A stretch of 64,000 nucleotides of DNA from positions 116,211-180,210 of the forward strand of contig NZ_JBOITL010000024.1 in the NCBI RefSeq assembly GCF_050717515.1, written 5' to 3'. Below the pieces are notes generated by a model. It was not told where the DNA came from. It ran no database searches and saw only the letters and a list, made by a program, of their open reading frames with translations. Position 1 is the stretch's first letter, and each line of letters begins with the position of its first letter. This document shows positions 61,183-64,000 of this stretch, one piece after another. This stretch comes from Clostridium_AD sp050717515 (GTDB lineage Bacteria; Bacillota; Clostridia; Clostridiales; Clostridiaceae). Made by a program: the position numbers and the translations under genes.

Positions 61183-63498
61183 ATGAACAGGAAAAAAATA
61201 TTTTCAATATTATTAGCATCTGCATTAACGTTTACTAGTACAACTTCAACTTTTGCAAAATCTATGACAAAGGCTCAAACGGGTACGTCAATTGTAAACA
61301 CAACTGCAGGAACTGCAATTACAACAAATAGCGAAGCTGAAAAGAGTGTTAAAATATCAAAGGAAAAAGCAAAGGAAATTGCAAAGGGAGTAATGAAAAC
61401 TTATTTTAATACGGAAATAGATGAGAGCAAATTTACACAAACAAGTAATTTTAATACATCTAATTACAATGAGAAGCAGGGTAGCTCCTGGAATATTAAT
61501 TGGCAAATGAATAATATGGAAAAAACTATTAACATTAGTGTTACCTTAAATGCAGAAACTGGTGAAGTTACTCAAGCAAATAATTATGAACGTGCCGTAA
61601 ATGAAGAAAATACAGTTCCAACAATAACAGCTAAGGAAGCAGAAAAAATCAGTGATGATTTTGTTAAAAAAATTCAATCTAAAAAATACAATGAATTAAA
61701 TAAAAAAGATTATAATAATTCCGGAAATTATGGATCAGCTAATTATAATTTTAATTATGTAAATAAAGTTAATGGACTAGAATTTGATGGTAATAGTATT
61801 AATATAGAAGTTGATGGGGCATCGGGAAAGGTAGTTTCTTACTATAATAATTGGAATGCAGATTTAAAATTTCCAGAGATTAAAGGAATAGTAGATTCTA
61901 AAACTGCAGTCGAAGCTTTTAAAACTGAAGCTAAAATGAATTTGAAATACACGGCGTTTACACAAAATTACAAGTATTATGAAAATAAAAGAGAGGTAAA
62001 AGTATTATATGTTCCAGAGTTTAGTAAAGGAAATGTGTTAGATGCTAAAGAGGGCAAGTTCATGGATCCATTTAATAATGCTAACAGCCCTGTAATAAAA
62101 GATTTGAGTAATAAAGAAAAGGTGGACTTTTATAATAAAGCAAAAGTGGTAACAACTAGAGAAAAGGCAATAGAAGAAGAGGAAGCAGGAACTATAATAA
62201 AAAGTTTGATAAATAAGGTTTATGGTGAGGGTTATGTAATTCAAGGGCTAGGATATCAAGAATATGCTGAAAACTTTGGAAGTTCAAGTAATAAAACTTG
62301 GAGTGCGTCCTTTAATAAAGGAGATGCAGGAAAATTTAGTGAAAGTGGAAATGTATCAATAGATGCTTTAACTGGAGAAATAGTAAGCTGTTATAAATAT
62401 TCTAATGAAGAGTATAATGGCACTGCAAAATTCGAAACTAAATTATCTTGGGAAGAGGCATACAATAAGGCGATAGACGTAGTTGTGAAGTATTATCAAG
62501 GCAAAGTAAAACAAATAAAAACAGAACAACTTCATTATAAATATAGTGATTACGATAAAATGGGTGAAAGAAATTACTATTTCAACTTTTCAAGATCAGA
62601 AAATGGCATAGAATTTAATGAGAATAGTATAAATATTGGTTTCAGTGCTGTAACCGGCGACATGAGTAATTTAAATTGCAATTGGGATAAAAATATTAAA
62701 TTCCCAGATATTAAAAATGCTATAAGCAAGGGAAATGCAAGTGAAATAATGTTTAGTAAGTATAAGCCTGTCCTTGTTTATACACAAATAAATAAAAGTG
62801 ACAATCCAGATAAACCAAAATTAGAAGTAAAACTCGCTTATAAACTAAGTGATGCAAGTGGGATGTATGATAATATAAATATTGATGCTCTTACTGGTAA
62901 ATTTCTAAATTATAGTGGTGAAAATATTGACCAAAATGTAGAATTATTTAAGGGGAAAATCAAAGGTAGTAAGGCAGAAAAAGAATTAAGTATTTTAGCA
63001 TCAAAAGGATTAATAGAAACTGGTGATTTTAAATTAGATAAAAAGGTTACTCAAATTGATTTAATAAAAATGTTAGTAAATGCAAGAGGTTATACACCAT
63101 ATATGGCAGATAAAACTGCAGAACTTAAATTCTCAAATATTGCAAAATCTGATGTAAACTATAAATACCTTCAAATGGCTGTGTCTTATGGAATTATGGA
63201 AAATTCAGATGGTGAATTTATAGGAGAAAAATTAGTTAATAGAGAGGAACTGGCTAAAACCTTAGTTAAATATACTAATTATAGTAAATTGGCTGATCAC
63301 AGTGAATTGTTTAAAATTAATTATAAAGATGCAGCAAATATAAGCAAGAGTAATTTAGGGTATGTTGCTATTGCAGAGGCTTTTAGATTTATACAAATAG
63401 AAAACAATGAATTTAAGCCAAAGGACAATACCACCATGGAACAATTAGCTATAGGTGTCTATAATGTACTTAACAATGTGAGAAACATACAATATTAA
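61183..63498 (+). CDS. Secreted YcdB/PepSY-type repeat protein with SLH domains
   Basis: A 771-residue surface protein. Signal peptide 1-25 (Ala-rich, TFAKS end). Two related halves (about 55-300 and 320-585) carry YcdB/PepSY-like modules: SWNINWQMNNMEKTINISV with SFNKGDAGKFSESGNVSIDA, and FNYVNKVNGLEFDGNSINIE with FNFSRSENGIEFNENSINIG. Residues 590-771 are S-layer-homology repeats (ELSILASKGLIETGDFKLD, YLQMAVSYGIM) that bind the wall. The duplicated modules are usual for such clostridial proteins. GGTAGG lies before the ATG. A hairpin repeat follows the stop codon. Confidence 0.85.
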   Translation: MNRKKIFSILLASALTFTSTTSTFAKSMTKAQTGTSIVNTTAGTAITTNSEAEKSVKISKEKAKEIAKGVMKTYFNTEIDESKFTQTSNFNTSNYNEKQGSSWNINWQMNNMEKTINISVTLNAETGEVTQANNYERAVNEENTVPTITAKEAEKISDDFVKKIQSKKYNELNKKDYNNSGNYGSANYNFNYVNKVNGLEFDGNSINIEVDGASGKVVSYYNNWNADLKFPEIKGIVDSKTAVEAFKTEAKMNLKYTAFTQNYKYYENKREVKVLYVPEFSKGNVLDAKEGKFMDPFNNANSPVIKDLSNKEKVDFYNKAKVVTTREKAIEEEEAGTIIKSLINKVYGEGYVIQGLGYQEYAENFGSSSNKTWSASFNKGDAGKFSESGNVSIDALTGEIVSCYKYSNEEYNGTAKFETKLSWEEAYNKAIDVVVKYYQGKVKQIKTEQLHYKYSDYDKMGERNYYFNFSRSENGIEFNENSINIGFSAVTGDMSNLNCNWDKNIKFPDIKNAISKGNASEIMFSKYKPVLVYTQINKSDNPDKPKLEVKLAYKLSDASGMYDNINIDALTGKFLNYSGENIDQNVELFKGKIKGSKAEKELSILASKGLIETGDFKLDKKVTQIDLIKMLVNARGYTPYMADKTAELKFSNIAKSDVNYKYLQMAVSYGIMENSDGEFIGEKLVNREELAKTLVKYTNYSKLADHSELFKINYKDAANISKSNLGYVAIAEAFRFIQIENNEFKPKDNTTMEQLAIGVYNVLNNVRNIQY

Positions 63499-63503
63499 AG
63501 GAA

Positions 63504-63572
63504 GGAATTTCTCCTACGTGAATTACAATAGGTTTGTCGTTTCTTATTGCAAGTCACTTCGGAGAAATTTCC
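63504..63572. repeat. Dispersed hairpin repeat, copy 2 (complete)
   Basis: GGAATTTCTCC-TACGTGA and further bases (63504-63530) pair with 63545-63572 around a 14-nt loop; arms about 27 nt with a few mismatches. The inner part is also found at 32058-32104. It lacks a T-run. Confidence 0.6.
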
Positions 63573-63679
63573 TATCCAATTAATATTGTGCTACGATTAT
63601 TAATTCTTAAAGTATCGTAATTTATGATTGATGAACTATATATGAAAAATGCTTAGTTAATTAATTGCTGTAAAATCTG

Positions 63680-63878
63680 TTAATTTTCTTTTTTAGTCGT
63701 CTCCTTAAAAAGAAATCTACTTAAAACAAAATAAACAATTAAAGATATTACAATCCATAACCCCAAGCTTATTAATAGTTTGATATCAAATCCATCAACA
63801 AATGGATTATAACCTGCCATTCCAAGAGTTGAGTTAATAGGTTGTGTAATAAAAGTAGTAAATAGATAGGTTGAAAGG
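63680..63878 (-). pseudogene. Truncated C-terminal remnant of a membrane protein
   Basis: On the minus strand an open frame of about 66 codons ends at TAA 63680. It reads TYLFTTFITQPINSTLGMAG, then a hydrophobic helix (LLISLGLWIVISLIVYFVL) and a charged tail (FKETTKKEN), like the end of an ABC-2-type permease. There is no start codon with a ribosome binding site, and the frame is stopped by TAG just upstream, inside a terminator hairpin. The rest of the gene seems deleted. Family assignment is weak. Confidence 0.45.
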
Positions 63879-63926
63879 GAATGTAGCTAGATTTGTGTAA
63901 ATAAATCTAGCTACATTCTTTTTTTT
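63879..63926 (+). terminator. Strong terminator with no intact gene before it
   Basis: GAATGTAGCTAGATTT pairs exactly with 63903-63918 around an 8-nt loop, followed by eight T. The nearest forward gene ends 380 bp upstream. Confidence 0.8.
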
Positions 63927-63985
63927 GTATAAATAAATGGTATTTGTGGTAATAATATCTAATAATTAAGTTAGGAGGAATGGTT

Positions 63986-64000
63986 ATGAAAGAAATTGAA
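63986..64000 (+). CDS. Start of a gene cut by the window edge
   Basis: AGGAGG at 63973-63978 is followed 7 bp later by ATG, opening MKEIE. Too short to identify; an ATG at 63980 is also in frame. Confidence 0.55.

Noticed and set aside
1..64000. Prophage, complete insertion sequence, CRISPR array, rRNA or tRNA genes
   Set aside because: No transposase, integrase, phage structural gene, regularly spaced repeat array or tRNA/rRNA-like sequence was recognised on reading.

Overview
The window looks like a chromosomal segment of a low-GC, anaerobic Firmicute, most likely Clostridium sensu stricto. The DNA is strongly AT-rich. Ribosome binding sites are strong GGAGG or GGGGG types, and TTG and GTG starts are common. 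Typical clostridial genes occur: class II ribonucleotide reductase, GapN, YaaR, a CvfB-like S1 protein, the murT/gatD pair, SLAP and SLH surface proteins and a mixed-substrate-type phosphofructokinase. The species cannot be fixed from this sequence alone. I see no rRNA, tRNA, CRISPR array, prophage or complete insertion sequence. It is mostly ordinary chromosome with some surface and accessory genes and a good deal of palindromic repeat DNA.

Layout. 0-7.2 kb: two zinc-ribbon membrane proteins, a DUF5050-like lipo/membrane protein, and a SLAP-domain gene followed by two membrane-anchored proteins that share an unnamed C-terminal domain. 7.3-13.7 kb: CorA, MntP, PepD, a Fur-family regulator, an HD-GYP phosphodiesterase and a rhomboid protease. 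13.7-20 kb: a short FtsH-type protease behind a mini-ORF/hairpin leader, an RNase H with a viroplasmin domain, and two tandem HTH-TPR regulators. 19.9-25.3 kb: gatD/murT (peptidoglycan amidation), a CapA-like protein and a TPR membrane protein. 25.7-31.8 kb: pckA, a degenerate transglutaminase-like protein, uppP, a phosphofructokinase and a beta-lactamase-fold protein that lacks the catalytic serine. 31.8-32.6 kb: about 0.8 kb without an intact gene, holding a 225-bp inverted-repeat element, other repeats and a decayed gene. 32.6-38.4 kb: a soluble chemoreceptor fused to an oligopeptide-type solute-binding domain, a ComEC-like hydrolase, plsC and gapN. 38.5-43.5 kb: small coiled-coil proteins, DUF378 and a complete panG-panB-panC-panD operon. 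43.6-58.2 kb: nrdJ, a gamma-carbonic anhydrase, a phosphodiester glycosidase, a free-methionine-sulfoxide-reductase-like GAF protein, a CvfB-like protein, a Ca-type P-ATPase, a split chromate transporter, YaaR and NadE. 58.7-64 kb: NfeD plus SPFH, a flavin reductase, a large YcdB/SLH surface protein, a truncated permease remnant and the start of another gene.

How the genes fit together. Several genes serve the envelope: MurT/GatD amidate lipid II, UppP recycles the lipid carrier, PlsC makes phosphatidate, and SLAP, SLH, CapA and glycosidase proteins sit at or beyond the membrane. Central carbon genes (pckA, pfk, gapN) are separate units. The pan operon gives the whole route to pantothenate, with a DUF2520 protein in the ketopantoate reductase place.

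The most unusual observations are: (1) the chemoreceptor/solute-binding fusion without membrane segments; (2) three genes (nrdJ, ftsH-like, panC) whose only good Shine-Dalgarno lies 30-70 nt before the start codon, with a hairpin and in two cases a mini-ORF between them; (3) the catalytically degenerate serine hydrolase; (4) several families of dispersed palindromes, including GTTAAC-core REP-like units, one of which supplies the 3' end of a coding sequence.
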